From Acrocarpospora pleiomorpha (GTDB lineage Bacteria > Actinomycetota > Actinomycetes > Streptosporangiales > Streptosporangiaceae), in the NCBI RefSeq assembly GCF_009687885.1, contig NZ_BLAF01000015.1, forward strand, positions 61,384 through 125,383: 64,000 nucleotides of DNA, given 5' to 3'. Within the stretch, counting starts at the first letter, position 1, and the number at the start of each line of letters is the position of its first letter. The notes below the pieces were generated by a model. That model was not told where the DNA came from. It did not search any database and saw only the letters and a list, made by a program, of their open reading frames with translations. The translations under genes and the position numbers were made by a program. Shown here in pieces: positions 18,836-27,591 of this stretch.

Positions 18836-19885
18836 ATGCCCCGTCTGCGCGTGGTCCAATGGGCTACCGGAGCAGTAGGCGGCTACGCTCTGCGCAGCGT
18901 CATCACCCGGCCGGAATTCGAGCTCGCCGGCGTGCTCGTCTACGACCCGGACAAGGTGGGCGTGGACGCGGGCTCGCTGATCGGCCTGGACCCCGTCGGC
19001 GTGAGCTGCACCGACGATGTGGAACAGATCCTGTCCCTGGACGCCGACTGCGTCCTGCACATGCCCCTCCCCGCGTCGTATTTCGGCGGCGACCACGCCA
19101 CCGACGTGGAGACGATCTGCGCCCTCCTGTCCTCGGGCAAGAACGTCATCACCACGACCGGCTTCGTCTACCCCGCCGCGTACGGCCCCGGCGTGGTCGA
19201 GCGCCTCGAAGCCGCCTGCGCGGAAGGCGGCACGACACTCCACGGCACCGGCATCAACCCCGGTTTCGTCAGCGACCTCCTCCCGCTGGCCCTGACCGGC
19301 CTGTCCTCCCGCCTCGACCACATCTACGTCCGCGAATCCTCCGACTACCGCGGCCACCCGTCCCGCCAGATCGTCACCGACCTGATCGGCTTCACCCGCT
19401 CCGCCAAGGATTACGCCGCCGCCGTCCGCCCGTTCCGGGCGTTCCAGCGCGCCCTCTTCGCGGAAAGCGTGCAGCTCGTCACCACCGCCTTGAATGTACG
19501 GCTCGACGAGATCGAGGAGAGCGACGAGTTCGAACTGGCCACCGAAGAGTTCGAAATCGCCGCCGGAACCGTCCTCCCCGACACCGTCTGCGCCTCCCGC
19601 TGGACCTTCAGCGGCCTGATCCGCGGCCGCCCCTTCATGACCGTCGAATGCGTCTACAAGGCCGACGCCACCAAGGTCCGCCGCTGGGCCGACCCCGGCT
19701 TCGCCATCCACATCGAAGGCCGCCCCACCATCGCCCTTACCATCGACGAGGTCAGCCACGGCCTGGCAGGCGCCGCAGCCCACGCAGTCAACTCGATCAC
19801 ATCAGTCTGCGCCGCACCCCCAGGCATCCGCACCATGCTCGACCTCCCCCTATCCATCGGCCGAGGCACCGCCCGCCTGGCCTGA
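18836..19885 (+). CDS. NAD(P)H-dependent amine dehydrogenase family protein (DapB-like N-terminus)
   Basis: 349 aa from ATG 18836 with GGAGG six bases upstream. The N-terminus VVQWATGAVGGYALRSVI is a Rossmann nucleotide-binding motif like that of dihydrodipicolinate reductase, followed by PEFELAGVLVYDPDKVG and VITTTGFVYPA. The length and C-terminal fold match the actinobacterial family annotated as amine dehydrogenase-like (2,4-diaminopentanoate dehydrogenase relatives). In other actinobacteria such genes often lie near steroid or lipid catabolism genes. Its ligand cannot be told. It is divergent from the SDR gene. Confidence 0.78.
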   Translation: MPRLRVVQWATGAVGGYALRSVITRPEFELAGVLVYDPDKVGVDAGSLIGLDPVGVSCTDDVEQILSLDADCVLHMPLPASYFGGDHATDVETICALLSSGKNVITTTGFVYPAAYGPGVVERLEAACAEGGTTLHGTGINPGFVSDLLPLALTGLSSRLDHIYVRESSDYRGHPSRQIVTDLIGFTRSAKDYAAAVRPFRAFQRALFAESVQLVTTALNVRLDEIEESDEFELATEEFEIAAGTVLPDTVCASRWTFSGLIRGRPFMTVECVYKADATKVRRWADPGFAIHIEGRPTIALTIDEVSHGLAGAAAHAVNSITSVCAAPPGIRTMLDLPLSIGRGTARLA

Positions 19886-19984
19886 TACCGGATTCTCCGG
19901 TTCGTACGGGTACCACGGCGTTGGCGGGGGCGGGCGGAGCCCGAGGATAAACAAAGGGCTGGGCGGGTGGGAGAACCACCGCAC

Positions 19985-20629
19985 CTATCGTGGTTGGAAA
20001 TCCCCGAATCGGCCTTGGTGGTAGAGGAGTGGGCGTCCGTCGTCGCCGCCTGCGGTGGCCACGACGAGGCCGACCACCAGGATGTGGTCGCCGACTTCGC
20101 TGGTGTGGTGGGCGCGGCAGACGAGATGGCCCGAGACCTCCTCGAGTAACGGAACGTCCGCCAGGCCGGGTGACCATCGGGTCGGCGCGGCGAAGCGGTC
20201 CACGCCTTTGCGCGCGAATCTCGCGGCCACGTCCACCTGATGGCTGGCCAGCACGTTCACCGCGAAATACTCGGCTTTGCTCAGGGCGGGCCAGGTGGTC
20301 GAAGCCTGATCGACGTAGAACGAGACCAGCGGCGGCGCGAGGCTGACCGAGGTGAAGGAGGTCGCGGTCAGCCCGACCGGCTCGCCGTCCGGCCGCGCGG
20401 TGACCACGACGACTCCCGCGGCGTGGGCTGCCAGCGCCTGCCGGAACTCCTCGGGTCCGACTGCTTCCCTACCGGCAGGCCAGAACTCCTCCGACTCCGA
20501 CCCGACCGGTTCGCCTTCCCTGCCGACAGGCCGGAACTTCCGCCCGCGGCCGCCCTGCTGCGGAACGGACACCTCTCCGACCAGTCGAAGATGGCTGGCG
20601 GGAGGCTGTTCGTCGGGCGCGGCGGTCAT
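19985..20629 (-). CDS. Flavin reductase family protein
   Basis: 214 aa from ATG 20629, with GGAGG seven bases upstream and a four-base overlap with the preceding FMN-reductase stop. After a Pro/Gly/Arg-rich N-terminal ~55 residues comes the flavin reductase-like FMN-binding domain (about 60-214): FRQALAAHAAGVVVVTAR, TATSFTSVSLAPPLVSFYVD and YFAVNVLASHQ. Such proteins supply FMNH2 to two-component monooxygenases. It closes an operon containing a DszA/NtaA-type monooxygenase. Two different flavin reductases in one operon is notable, and one may serve another partner. Confidence 0.85.
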   Translation of the reverse strand: MTAAPDEQPPASHLRLVGEVSVPQQGGRGRKFRPVGREGEPVGSESEEFWPAGREAVGPEEFRQALAAHAAGVVVVTARPDGEPVGLTATSFTSVSLAPPLVSFYVDQASTTWPALSKAEYFAVNVLASHQVDVAARFARKGVDRFAAPTRWSPGLADVPLLEEVSGHLVCRAHHTSEVGDHILVVGLVVATAGGDDGRPLLYHQGRFGDFQPR

Positions 20630-21138
20630 GTCAGCACCTCCGTACGTCCATTCAGTTGCGGGACCACCCGATCGGCCCAGGGGCCGAGCAGCTCGTCCAG
20701 ATCGGGGATGCGCGACTCCAACACCGCCAGCCCGGGGGTGGGAACGTTCGCGCCGAGTTCGACCAGGAGCGGCCGAAGGTGGACCTCGACGGCGAGGGAG
20801 TGCTTCGGGTCGCCCAGGACCAGGAGCGGAAGGGCGGCCTTTCCGGCGAACGCTTGGTTGGGAAGCTTGTCGAGGAAGGCCTTGAGCAGGCCGGTATAGG
20901 TGCCTTTGTAGGTAGGGCTGGCCACGACGAGCACCGACGCGTCCAGCACCAGCTCGAGGGCGACCTCGACGCCGGGCGAGGGCTCCGGATTGAACAGCGC
21001 CGGAGCCAGGCCGGACAGGTCCACGACATCGCCCGCCTCGACCCCCAGCCGGGTGGCGATGGCTTCGGCGGCTCTGGTGGCGACGGTCAGCGTACGGGAC
21101 CCGCTGCGCGGGTTGCCGACCACGGTCACGATGCTCAT
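20626..21138 (-). CDS. NAD(P)H-dependent FMN reductase, SsuE-like
   Basis: 170 aa from ATG 21138, overlapping the monooxygenase stop (ATGA). The flavodoxin-like fold is seen in VVGNPRSGSRTLTVA (about 5-19) and VVASPTYKGTYTGLLKAFLD (about 74-93), the standard SsuE/chromate-reductase motifs. It reduces FMN for release to a partner monooxygenase that cleaves sulfonates or related compounds. Tight coupling to the upstream monooxygenase supports this. Confidence 0.87.
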   Translation of the reverse strand: MSIVTVVGNPRSGSRTLTVATRAAEAIATRLGVEAGDVVDLSGLAPALFNPEPSPGVEVALELVLDASVLVVASPTYKGTYTGLLKAFLDKLPNQAFAGKAALPLLVLGDPKHSLAVEVHLRPLLVELGANVPTPGLAVLESRIPDLDELLGPWADRVVPQLNGRTEVLT

Positions 21139-22460
21139 CAGACCACCGCCAGTTCCGCGTAACGGTTCGCCGGTCGGGCCAGGCCGTAGTTCTCGCGGAG
21201 GGTACGGCCCTCGTACTCGTACCGGAACAGCCCACGCGCCTGAAGCACAGGCACGACATGGTCGACGAAGTCGGTCAGACCGCTGGGGAGCACCGGCGGC
21301 ATGATGTTGAACCCGTCAGCCGCGCCCTGCTCGAACCATTCCTGGATCTGGTCGGCGATCAGTTCCGGGGTCCCAGCCAGGACCCGATGCCCGCGCCCAC
21401 CCGCCAATCGCGCGATCAGCTGCCGAATCGTGAGGTTGTCCCGCGAAGCCAGATCGAGCACCAGCTTGACCCGGCTCTGCTGACCCTCGGTTTCTGGCGA
21501 TATTTCCGGCAACGGTTCATCGAGCGGATGGTCGGACAGATCGACCCCGAGAATGGTGGACAACTGCGCCACGCCGTACGCCGGAATGATCAGCTCTTCG
21601 AGTTCGCGCTCCAACCGGAGGGCTTCCCGCTCGGTGCTCCCGATGATGGGCGAAATACCGGGAAGGATCACGATGTCCTCCGGCCTTCGCCCGGCGGCGA
21701 CGGCCCGGGCCTTGATGTCGGCGTAGAACTCCTGCCCTTCGGCCAGGGTCTGCTGGGCAGTGAAGACGGCCTCCGCGTGCCGCGCGGCGAAATCCTTGCC
21801 GTCCGGCGAAGACCCCGCCTGCACGATCAGCGGATGCCCCTGCGGCGGCCGCTGGGTGTTGAGCGGACCCTTGACGGCGAAATGCGGACCGGAATGCTCG
21901 ACCGCGTGAATCTTGTCGGTATCGGCGTAGATGCCGCTCTCCCGATCCTTGACGACCGCGTCGTCCTCCCAGCTGTCCCACAATTTGGTGACAACCTCGA
22001 GAAACTCGTCGGCACGCGCGTATCGATCACGATGCGCCGGGCGTTCGATCCCGAAATTGTGGGCTTCGGCCTCACTCGCCGAGGTGACGATGTTCCAGCC
22101 GGCCCGCCCGTTGCTGATGTGATCCAGGGAGGCGAACTTGCGCGCCAGATGGAACGGCTCGTTGTAGGTCGTGGACGCGGTCGCGATCAGCCCGATGTGC
22201 TCGGTGACGGCGGCGATGGCCGACAGCAGCGTCAGCGGCTCAAGCCCGCCGAGCGCGTTGTGCCGGACATTTCCCCACAAGGCAACCCCGTCGGCCAGGA
22301 AGACCGAATCGAGCTTCCCCCGCTCGGCGATCCTGGCCAGGTTCTGGAAGTGTTTGACGTCGGTGACCAGCGCGGGTTCGGTCCGAGGATGCCGCCAGGC
22401 CGCCTCGTGGTGACCCACACCCATCAGGAACGCGTTGAGATGAAGCCGGCGGGGGCTCAC
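21138..22460 (-). CDS. NtaA/SnaA/DszA family FMN-dependent monooxygenase
   Basis: 440 aa from GTG 22460, with four-base overlaps at both ends. This is a bacterial-luciferase-like TIM barrel: LNAFLMGVGHHEAAWRHP at the start, FLADGVALWG, STTYNEPFHLARKFASLDH and RAGWNIVTSA, the classic segments of the NtaA/SnaA/DszA branch. Family members use FMNH2 and oxygen to attack C-S or C-N bonds (dibenzothiophene sulfone, nitrilotriacetate, alkyl sulfur compounds). With a sulfonate-type importer and an SsuE-like reductase in the same operon, sulfur scavenging from an organosulfur compound is the best reading. Confidence 0.9.
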   Translation of the reverse strand: MSPRRLHLNAFLMGVGHHEAAWRHPRTEPALVTDVKHFQNLARIAERGKLDSVFLADGVALWGNVRHNALGGLEPLTLLSAIAAVTEHIGLIATASTTYNEPFHLARKFASLDHISNGRAGWNIVTSASEAEAHNFGIERPAHRDRYARADEFLEVVTKLWDSWEDDAVVKDRESGIYADTDKIHAVEHSGPHFAVKGPLNTQRPPQGHPLIVQAGSSPDGKDFAARHAEAVFTAQQTLAEGQEFYADIKARAVAAGRRPEDIVILPGISPIIGSTEREALRLERELEELIIPAYGVAQLSTILGVDLSDHPLDEPLPEISPETEGQQSRVKLVLDLASRDNLTIRQLIARLAGGRGHRVLAGTPELIADQIQEWFEQGAADGFNIMPPVLPSGLTDFVDHVVPVLQARGLFRYEYEGRTLRENYGLARPANRYAELAVV

Positions 22461-23434
22461 GTGATCCTCCAGGTCGAGAAGCGCCGCTCCAACGTGACGA
22501 GCAGCTGGTTGAACAACAATCCGAGCAGGGAAATGGTGATGATCCCGGCGTACATGTCGGGGATGCGGAAGTTGAACTGAGCGGCGTTGATCAGGTAGCC
22601 GAGGCCCGCTTTCGCCCCGACCATCTCGGCGAAGAGCAGCACCAGAATCGAGTACGCCCCTGCCAGCCGAACCCCCGTGAAGATGGTCGGAACGGCGGCC
22701 GGAAGGATCACCTTCTGGAAGAGCCGCAGCGGCCCCAGGCCCATCGACCGCGCGGATTTGATCAGGAGCGCGTCAACGGTCTTCACGCCGCTGATCGTGT
22801 TGAGCAGGATCGGCCAGGCGCAGGCGTACAGGACGAAGGTGATCTTCGCGGTCTCGCCCAGGCCGAGGATCAGCGTGAACACCGGCAGCAGCGCGACCGC
22901 GCTGGTGTTCCGGAAGAGTTCGAGCAGCGGCGTGAGGAAGTCGGCGACCGGTTTGTACCAGCCGATCAGCAGCCCGAGCGGGATCACGGTCACGATCGCC
23001 AGCGCGAATCCGGCCAGCGACCGCCCGAGCGAGGCTCCCACGTGCTCGCCGAGTTCACCCCGGAGAATCAGTTCATACCAGGCGCCCAGCACCTCGGAGA
23101 GCGGCGGCAGGAACACCCGGTCGACGACGCCCAACCGGGGCAACGTCTCCCAGACGACCAGCAACAACGCCACCGCGGCCGACCGCCTCAGCAACGACGT
23201 GGTCTTCCGGATCACTCGCTGGAGGCGGGTGCCACCGGGGATGCTCTCCTCGCCAGGAGGGGGCACGTCCTCGTCGTGGCCTGGCCCATCCTCAGTTCGC
23301 GCCGCCTGGCCTTGCAGCTCGGCTTCCTCCGGATCGGCGTCGTCGTCGGGCAGGTCGTACCAGTGCACGTCCCCGGGGAATTTCTCGGATTCTTCGGGAT
23401 TCGCCGGGGCGAGGACGCCCTTGTTGTCAGCCAA
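22457..23434 (-). CDS. ABC transporter permease, SsuC/TauC type
   Basis: 325 aa from TTG 23434 (GAGG nine bases upstream), overlapping the ATPase end by eight bases. Residues 1-75 are an acidic, Pro-rich cytosolic extension (PDDDADPEEAELQ; GHDEDVPPPGEESIPGG) that SsuC proteins do not normally have. The rest has about six transmembrane helices and the permease EAA loop in SARSMGLGPLRLFQKVILPA. It forms the inner-membrane channel for a sulfonate-like compound with the ATPase and binding protein encoded just before it. Confidence 0.87.
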   Translation of the reverse strand: MADNKGVLAPANPEESEKFPGDVHWYDLPDDDADPEEAELQGQAARTEDGPGHDEDVPPPGEESIPGGTRLQRVIRKTTSLLRRSAAVALLLVVWETLPRLGVVDRVFLPPLSEVLGAWYELILRGELGEHVGASLGRSLAGFALAIVTVIPLGLLIGWYKPVADFLTPLLELFRNTSAVALLPVFTLILGLGETAKITFVLYACAWPILLNTISGVKTVDALLIKSARSMGLGPLRLFQKVILPAAVPTIFTGVRLAGAYSILVLLFAEMVGAKAGLGYLINAAQFNFRIPDMYAGIITISLLGLLFNQLLVTLERRFSTWRIT

Positions 23435-24224
23435 CGGAGAGCACCTCGTCCCGGCGGGCCGCGGCGACCTCGTCGCGCAGCAGCGTCCAGATGTGATGGC
23501 GGTACTCGCCGAACCGGGGATCAGCGCGCAGATCCCCCGCCCGGGAGTCGAACGCGACGTCGATGATCTGCTTGATGCGTCCCGGCCGGGATGTCATGAT
23601 TGCCACACGTTGTCCCAGGTAGACGGCTTCGTCGATGCCATGCGTGATGAAGACGATGGTCTTGCCGGTCTTCTCCCAGATGCTCAGCAGCTCTTCCTGC
23701 AGCGACTCCCGGGTCTGCGCGTCGAGCGCCGCGAATGGCTCGTCCATCAGCAGCACCTCAGGATCGAACGCGAGGCTGCGCGCGATGGCCACCCGCTGCC
23801 GCATCCCCCCGGACAGCTCATGCGGATACCGATCCGCGAACCCCGCCAGCCCGACCAGGTCGAGAAAGTGCCGCGCCCGCTCCTCCCGCTCCTTTCCCGG
23901 TACGGCCTTCGCCTCCAGCCCGAACTCGATGTTGGCCTGCGCCGTACGCCACGGAAACAGCGCGTACTGCTGGAACACCACGCCGCGATCGAGCCCGGGA
24001 CCGTTGATCGGTCGGCCGTCCAGCTCCAGCGTGCCGCTGGTCGGCGTGGTCAGCCCCGCGATCAGATCGAGCAGCGTCGACTTGCCGCAGCCGCTCGGCC
24101 CGACCAGGGTGAGGAACTCCCCGGCCCGCACGTCCAGATCGATCCCCTCAAGCGCCGCGAACGGCCGTCCTTCCCCGCGCACCTGAAAGGTCTTCCCGAC
24201 ACCCCGGATCGTGATCTTGTTCAC
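23427..24224 (-). CDS. ABC transporter ATP-binding protein, SsuB/TauB type
   Basis: 265 aa from GTG 24224, which overlaps the binding-protein TGA (GTGA). Walker A GPSGCGKST (about residues 42-50), Q-loop VFQQYALFPWRT, signature LSGGMRQRVAIARS, Walker B LLMDEPFAALD and H-loop FITHGIDEAV are intact. The FPWRT Q-loop context is typical for nitrate/sulfonate/taurine ATPases. It energises the permease encoded next in the operon. Confidence 0.9.
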   Translation of the reverse strand: MNKITIRGVGKTFQVRGEGRPFAALEGIDLDVRAGEFLTLVGPSGCGKSTLLDLIAGLTTPTSGTLELDGRPINGPGLDRGVVFQQYALFPWRTAQANIEFGLEAKAVPGKEREERARHFLDLVGLAGFADRYPHELSGGMRQRVAIARSLAFDPEVLLMDEPFAALDAQTRESLQEELLSIWEKTGKTIVFITHGIDEAVYLGQRVAIMTSRPGRIKQIIDVAFDSRAGDLRADPRFGEYRHHIWTLLRDEVAAARRDEVLSVG

Positions 24225-25222
24225 TTGACGCTCCCGGTCGCGTACGGATTGAACTGGTTGGTGTAGACATCGCCAACCTTCACCTGGCCGGGCTTGAGCT
24301 CGCCTTCCCGCTCCAGCCAGTCGATCCACGTCTGGAACTCCCGATCGGCGATGGCTCCGCCCTTGGAGGAGACCCCGAAGCTCTTCCAGTACCCGATCGC
24401 CGAACTGTCCTCGTTCCGCCCTCGCTTAGCCACGATTTCCCGAAATTTCGCGATAACCTCGTCGCGGCTGTGCTCCCGGGTCCACTCGATCGCCTTCGCG
24501 ACCCCTTCGCCGAACTTCTTGGCGGCGGTCGGGTTGCGCGCGATGAAGTCCTCGCGCAGCACGTACGTCCCCGCGTTGAAGGGCCCGAGCAGTTCGGTGT
24601 CACTGAACAGCAGCCGGATGCCCCCACGTTCCAGCGCTTTGTCCCGGAGCACGCCGGTCAGCGCGCCCACGTCGATCTGCCCGCCGCGCAGCCCCTGCTC
24701 GGTGTTGACCGGTGGCACGACGACCAGCTCGACCTGCTTGACCTCCTCCGGGCTGAGCCCGCCACGCTTGAGGTATTCCTTGATCACCGCTTCCGCGTGC
24801 GCGCCCAGCGTATTGACGCCGATCTTCTTCCCGATCAGATCCCGCGGACCCTTGATCGGACTCTCCTCGGGGACCCAGAACCCGCTGAAGGTGTCCTGGT
24901 CACTGCCGTAGTAACTGATGACCGCTTTGATCGGCGCCCCACTGGCCCGAAGCTTCACGACGGCGCCGTTGAACGCCCCGCCGAAGTCGGTCTCTCCGGT
25001 GGCCGCGGACTGGATGTCCTGCGGCCCGCTGATGGTGTTGCCGATCCACTTGAGCTTTACGGGCGCGAGATAGCCGAGCTCCTCGGCCAACTCGGGAAGG
25101 GTCACGGCCCCGACGTTGCCCTGGTAGCGCAGCTCGGTGACCTCGGTTCCGCTCGATCCACCGCAGGCCCCTAAGGCCAGCAGAAGTCCGGACGCGACGA
25201 CGACGTTTCTGAAGTTGTTCAT
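24221..25222 (-). CDS. ABC transporter substrate-binding lipoprotein, sulfonate (SsuA) type
   Basis: 333 aa from ATG 25222. The signal ends in a lipobox LGAC (about residue 19), so the protein is membrane-anchored outside. The body has SsuA/ThiY-like features: YQGNVGAVTLPELAEELGYL, IQSAATGETDFGG, KKIGVNTLGAHAE and PVNTEQGLRGGQIDVGAL. It delivers an aliphatic sulfonate or similar organosulfur compound to the permease. It is the first large gene after the Cys-Cys leader peptide, 40 bp downstream of the leader stop. Confidence 0.88.
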   Translation of the reverse strand: MNNFRNVVVASGLLLALGACGGSSGTEVTELRYQGNVGAVTLPELAEELGYLAPVKLKWIGNTISGPQDIQSAATGETDFGGAFNGAVVKLRASGAPIKAVISYYGSDQDTFSGFWVPEESPIKGPRDLIGKKIGVNTLGAHAEAVIKEYLKRGGLSPEEVKQVELVVVPPVNTEQGLRGGQIDVGALTGVLRDKALERGGIRLLFSDTELLGPFNAGTYVLREDFIARNPTAAKKFGEGVAKAIEWTREHSRDEVIAKFREIVAKRGRNEDSSAIGYWKSFGVSSKGGAIADREFQTWIDWLEREGELKPGQVKVGDVYTNQFNPYATGSVK

Positions 25223-25262
25223 GGGTTTCCTGTAGCCAAGCGAGAAGGGGGGTTCCGGTGGG

Positions 25263-25346
25263 TCACTCGCCGTGGCAACACTGGGCACTGGCGACGTGAC
25301 CGTGGTCCACGTGCACGCGCCGGATCAGATACAGGCCCTTGCTCAT
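25263..25346 (-). CDS. Cys-Cys leader peptide of the organosulfur operon
   Basis: A 27-aa reading frame, from ATG (25344-25346) to TGA (25263-25265), begins MSKGLYLIRR and contains RRVHVDHGHVASAQCC before the end. It matches the pattern of actinobacterial putative leader peptides (basic pair, HVD, SA, then cysteine) found upstream of sulfur-uptake genes. Cysteine-responsive attenuation by similar polycysteine upstream frames has been described in mycobacteria. When Cys-tRNA is scarce, ribosomes would stall at the CC pair and change access to the downstream gene. The promoter places the transcript start at or next to this ATG, so it is probably leaderless. Confidence 0.8.
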   Translation of the reverse strand: MSKGLYLIRRVHVDHGHVASAQCCHGE

Positions 25347-25353
25347 GTTCAGC

Positions 25354-25408
25354 ACGCTAGACACCGCTGGGACAGAAGTCAACATTTCCTACTTGATATA
25401 CAGGAAAT
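25354..25408 (-). promoter_or_regulatory. Promoter and upstream inverted repeat of the organosulfur operon
   Basis: On the minus strand TTGACT (25382-25377) and TAGCGT (25359-25354) are 17 bp apart; the leader ATG at 25346 lies about eight bases below the -10. Just upstream of the -35, ATTTCCT (25384-25390) and AGGAAAT (25402-25408) form an inverted repeat with an 11-bp spacer, a likely activator or repressor site. Confidence 0.65.
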
Positions 25409-25412
25409 ACCC

Positions 25413-26654
25413 TCAAGCGGACTCGGGTGCGATCCCGTGCCATTCGGTCAACAACACGGTGGCATCGTCGTTCAGCCGGCCGTGATGGTAGGCGAGGATG
25501 CTGGTGATCAAGCGGCGCAGAGTCTCCGGCACCGGCAGACCGGCGCTGGTGTGCTTGATGATGAAATCCACGAACCGCGCCAGCCCGAACTCGCGGCCCT
25601 GCGCGGCGCCCGCCTCGACGATGCCGTCGGTGTAGATCAGCAGCCGGTCACCGGGCTCCAGCTGCTCCTGGCACACCGTGATGGGCACGCCCAGGTCCAG
25701 GCCGAGCGGGTGGGCCGGCGGGCACTCCAGCGAGGCGCTCCACCGCCCGCTGCGGATCAGCACCGGCGGCGGGTGACCGCGACTGACCCAGGTGAGCTGC
25801 CCCGTGCGCAGGTCGAGATCGGCGATGACAGCGGTGACGAACCGGGTGCCCGGCCCGAACTCGCTGATCAGGGTACGTTCGATCGCCTCGCTGTTGGCGG
25901 CCAGGTCCATGCCCAGGCGACGATGGTTCCGGCAGGCGGCCATGGCCAGACTCGCGGTCAGCCCCGCCGAGACGTCGTGCCCCATCGCGTCGAAGACCCC
26001 CAGGTGCATCGTGTCCCCGGACAGGGCATAGTCGAAGACATCCCCGCCGACCTCGTAGGCCGGCTCGATGACCCCACTGACCGTCACCTCCGGCGTGGCG
26101 AACGTGTGCGGCGGAACCAGCCGCCACTGCATCTCGGCGGCCACGTTCATCGCCCGCGTCCGCACCAACTGGGCGTAGGTGTCACTGTGCGCACGCTGGC
26201 TGACCAGCAACAACGCCACCAGCCCCGCCAGATGCCTGGCGGCATCCGGCAACTCCGCCCCCGCCGCGGTCACCCGCATCACACCCAGCCGTTCCGCCCC
26301 GTCAAGCAGCGGCACCCACCAGTGCTGCCGCTCCGCCCCACCGTCCTGCGACAGCGCCCTGACCTCCTGAAACGCGCGCCCGGCCAGCGTGGCATCAATC
26401 CGCAACTCGGCACTCTGCCCCTCCGCCGCGAGCGCAGGACAGCCAGGAGCCGCCAACAGGCACAAGACAGCCTGCTGAAGATCAGCCAAATAAATCAGCG
26501 CCCCACCAAGATCCGCCTGAGCGCCATATTCGGCCACCAACTCAGGCAGCCGCTCCAACGTGACCAGATGGCTGGCATCCAGCAACCCCGTCAGCATGCG
26601 CTCCAGCCCAGTCACCCCAGCCATGGCCTCTGCCCCCGCCCGGCCTAATGCCAC
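25413..26654 (-). CDS. PP2C-type (SpoIIE domain) serine/threonine phosphatase
   Basis: 413 aa from GTG 26654 (GGAGG ten bases upstream); GTG 26681 and ATG 26624 are alternatives. The N-terminal ~170 residues look like a GAF-like sensor region without a sharp motif. The C-terminal ~230 residues form the SpoIIE/RsbU PP2C domain with metal-binding motifs GGDVFDYAL and VFDAMGHDVSAGL, then GDRLLIYTDGIVEAG and LNDDATVLL. Such proteins dephosphorylate anti-sigma-factor antagonists in partner-switching stress pathways. No partner kinase or antagonist gene is adjacent. Confidence 0.87.
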   Translation of the reverse strand: MALGRAGAEAMAGVTGLERMLTGLLDASHLVTLERLPELVAEYGAQADLGGALIYLADLQQAVLCLLAAPGCPALAAEGQSAELRIDATLAGRAFQEVRALSQDGGAERQHWWVPLLDGAERLGVMRVTAAGAELPDAARHLAGLVALLLVSQRAHSDTYAQLVRTRAMNVAAEMQWRLVPPHTFATPEVTVSGVIEPAYEVGGDVFDYALSGDTMHLGVFDAMGHDVSAGLTASLAMAACRNHRRLGMDLAANSEAIERTLISEFGPGTRFVTAVIADLDLRTGQLTWVSRGHPPPVLIRSGRWSASLECPPAHPLGLDLGVPITVCQEQLEPGDRLLIYTDGIVEAGAAQGREFGLARFVDFIIKHTSAGLPVPETLRRLITSILAYHHGRLNDDATVLLTEWHGIAPESA

Positions 26655-26733
26655 ACCCGCCCAACCTCCATCATCTCCCACCGCCCCCAGCCACTCGCGC
26701 CCCCCTCGATCGCCCTGACCAGACGCGGCATCG

Positions 26734-26829
26734 TCAACATCAATCTACAACCCTCTTGTAGTTTGATGTTGATAAGACCGTCCCTCATGACTACATGAGA
26801 CTACAACGACATTGTAGTCTCATGTAGTC
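26734..26829. promoter_or_regulatory. Twin inverted repeats upstream of the AbiEi antitoxin gene
   Basis: IR1 has 17-base arms (26734-26750 and 26756-26772) with one mismatch and a five-base loop. IR2 has perfect 18-base arms (26789-26806 and 26812-26829), also with a five-base loop. Both share the core CTACAA-N5-TTGTAG. AbiEi antitoxins are known to bind two inverted repeats in their promoter, so these are probable autoregulatory operators. Confidence 0.75.
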
Positions 26830-26883
26830 GATACCCATTTTGAACAGGCATAATGTGCAAGCTAGTGGTACGAAGAGGAAGCG

Positions 26884-27519
26884 ATGCCAAACCCTGTTGA
26901 TCACATGCCGGCACCACGTCGGTCTAGAACGTTGGACACCCTGTTCGAGATCGCAATCGAGCATGGCGGACTCTTCACCACGAAAGAAGCACGGGATGCC
27001 GGTGTTCCGTACACCATGCTCAGCTATCACACGGAACATGGCGACCTAGAGCGCCTCATGCAAGGTGTCTATCGCCTGACACGGTTCCCTGCAGGCCGGT
27101 TTGAAGATGTGATTGCCGTCACCCTGTGGGCAGGATTCGACTGTGCCGCCAGCCATGAAACAGCTCTGGCGATATATGGCCTAGCAGACGCTTTGCCCGG
27201 CCAAATAAACATAACTACTCCCAGTCGATTCCGTGGAGTTAGAGATGGCGTAATTGTCCACTATGCGCCGCTATCTGCGTCTGAGGTGTGGCAGTGGGAA
27301 AATGTTCAGGTGACTCGTCCGGAGCGAACACTTGCGGATGTCGCACGGAGAAGTGATCCCAATCTGGTCAAACAGGCCGCAAAAGAGGCACTAGATTCGG
27401 GTTTGACAACCCGTCGTCGGCTCGCTATTTTTTTGGCCGAACAACCGGATCAATCTCACATAAGAAGAATATGGCGGCTTAGGCTGCCCTCCCTGAATAG
27501 GAACCGGCAGGAACCGTGA
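26884..27519 (+). CDS. abiEi: AbiEi family antitoxin (type IV toxin-antitoxin)
   Basis: 211 aa from ATG 26884 (GAGGAA just upstream). The N-terminal winged helix (about 15-70; LFEIAIEHGGLFTTKEARDA; YRLTRFP) and the following domain (WAGFDCAASHETALAIYGL; TRPERTLADVAR) match AbiEi antitoxins. AbiEi represses its operon and neutralises the nucleotidyltransferase toxin AbiEii. Base composition and codon choice (ATA, TTT, AGA, AAT) are clearly more AT-rich than neighbours, a sign of transfer. The toxin gene downstream is only a remnant, so this antitoxin is orphaned. Confidence 0.85.
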   Translation: MPNPVDHMPAPRRSRTLDTLFEIAIEHGGLFTTKEARDAGVPYTMLSYHTEHGDLERLMQGVYRLTRFPAGRFEDVIAVTLWAGFDCAASHETALAIYGLADALPGQINITTPSRFRGVRDGVIVHYAPLSASEVWQWENVQVTRPERTLADVARRSDPNLVKQAAKEALDSGLTTRRRLAIFLAEQPDQSHIRRIWRLRLPSLNRNRQEP

Positions 27520-27591
27520 TCACGGCGGATCGGTCCGGCCAGGAACTAAGCACCGACCGGTGTGATGTACTCAACAGAGGGCGAAAGCTGA

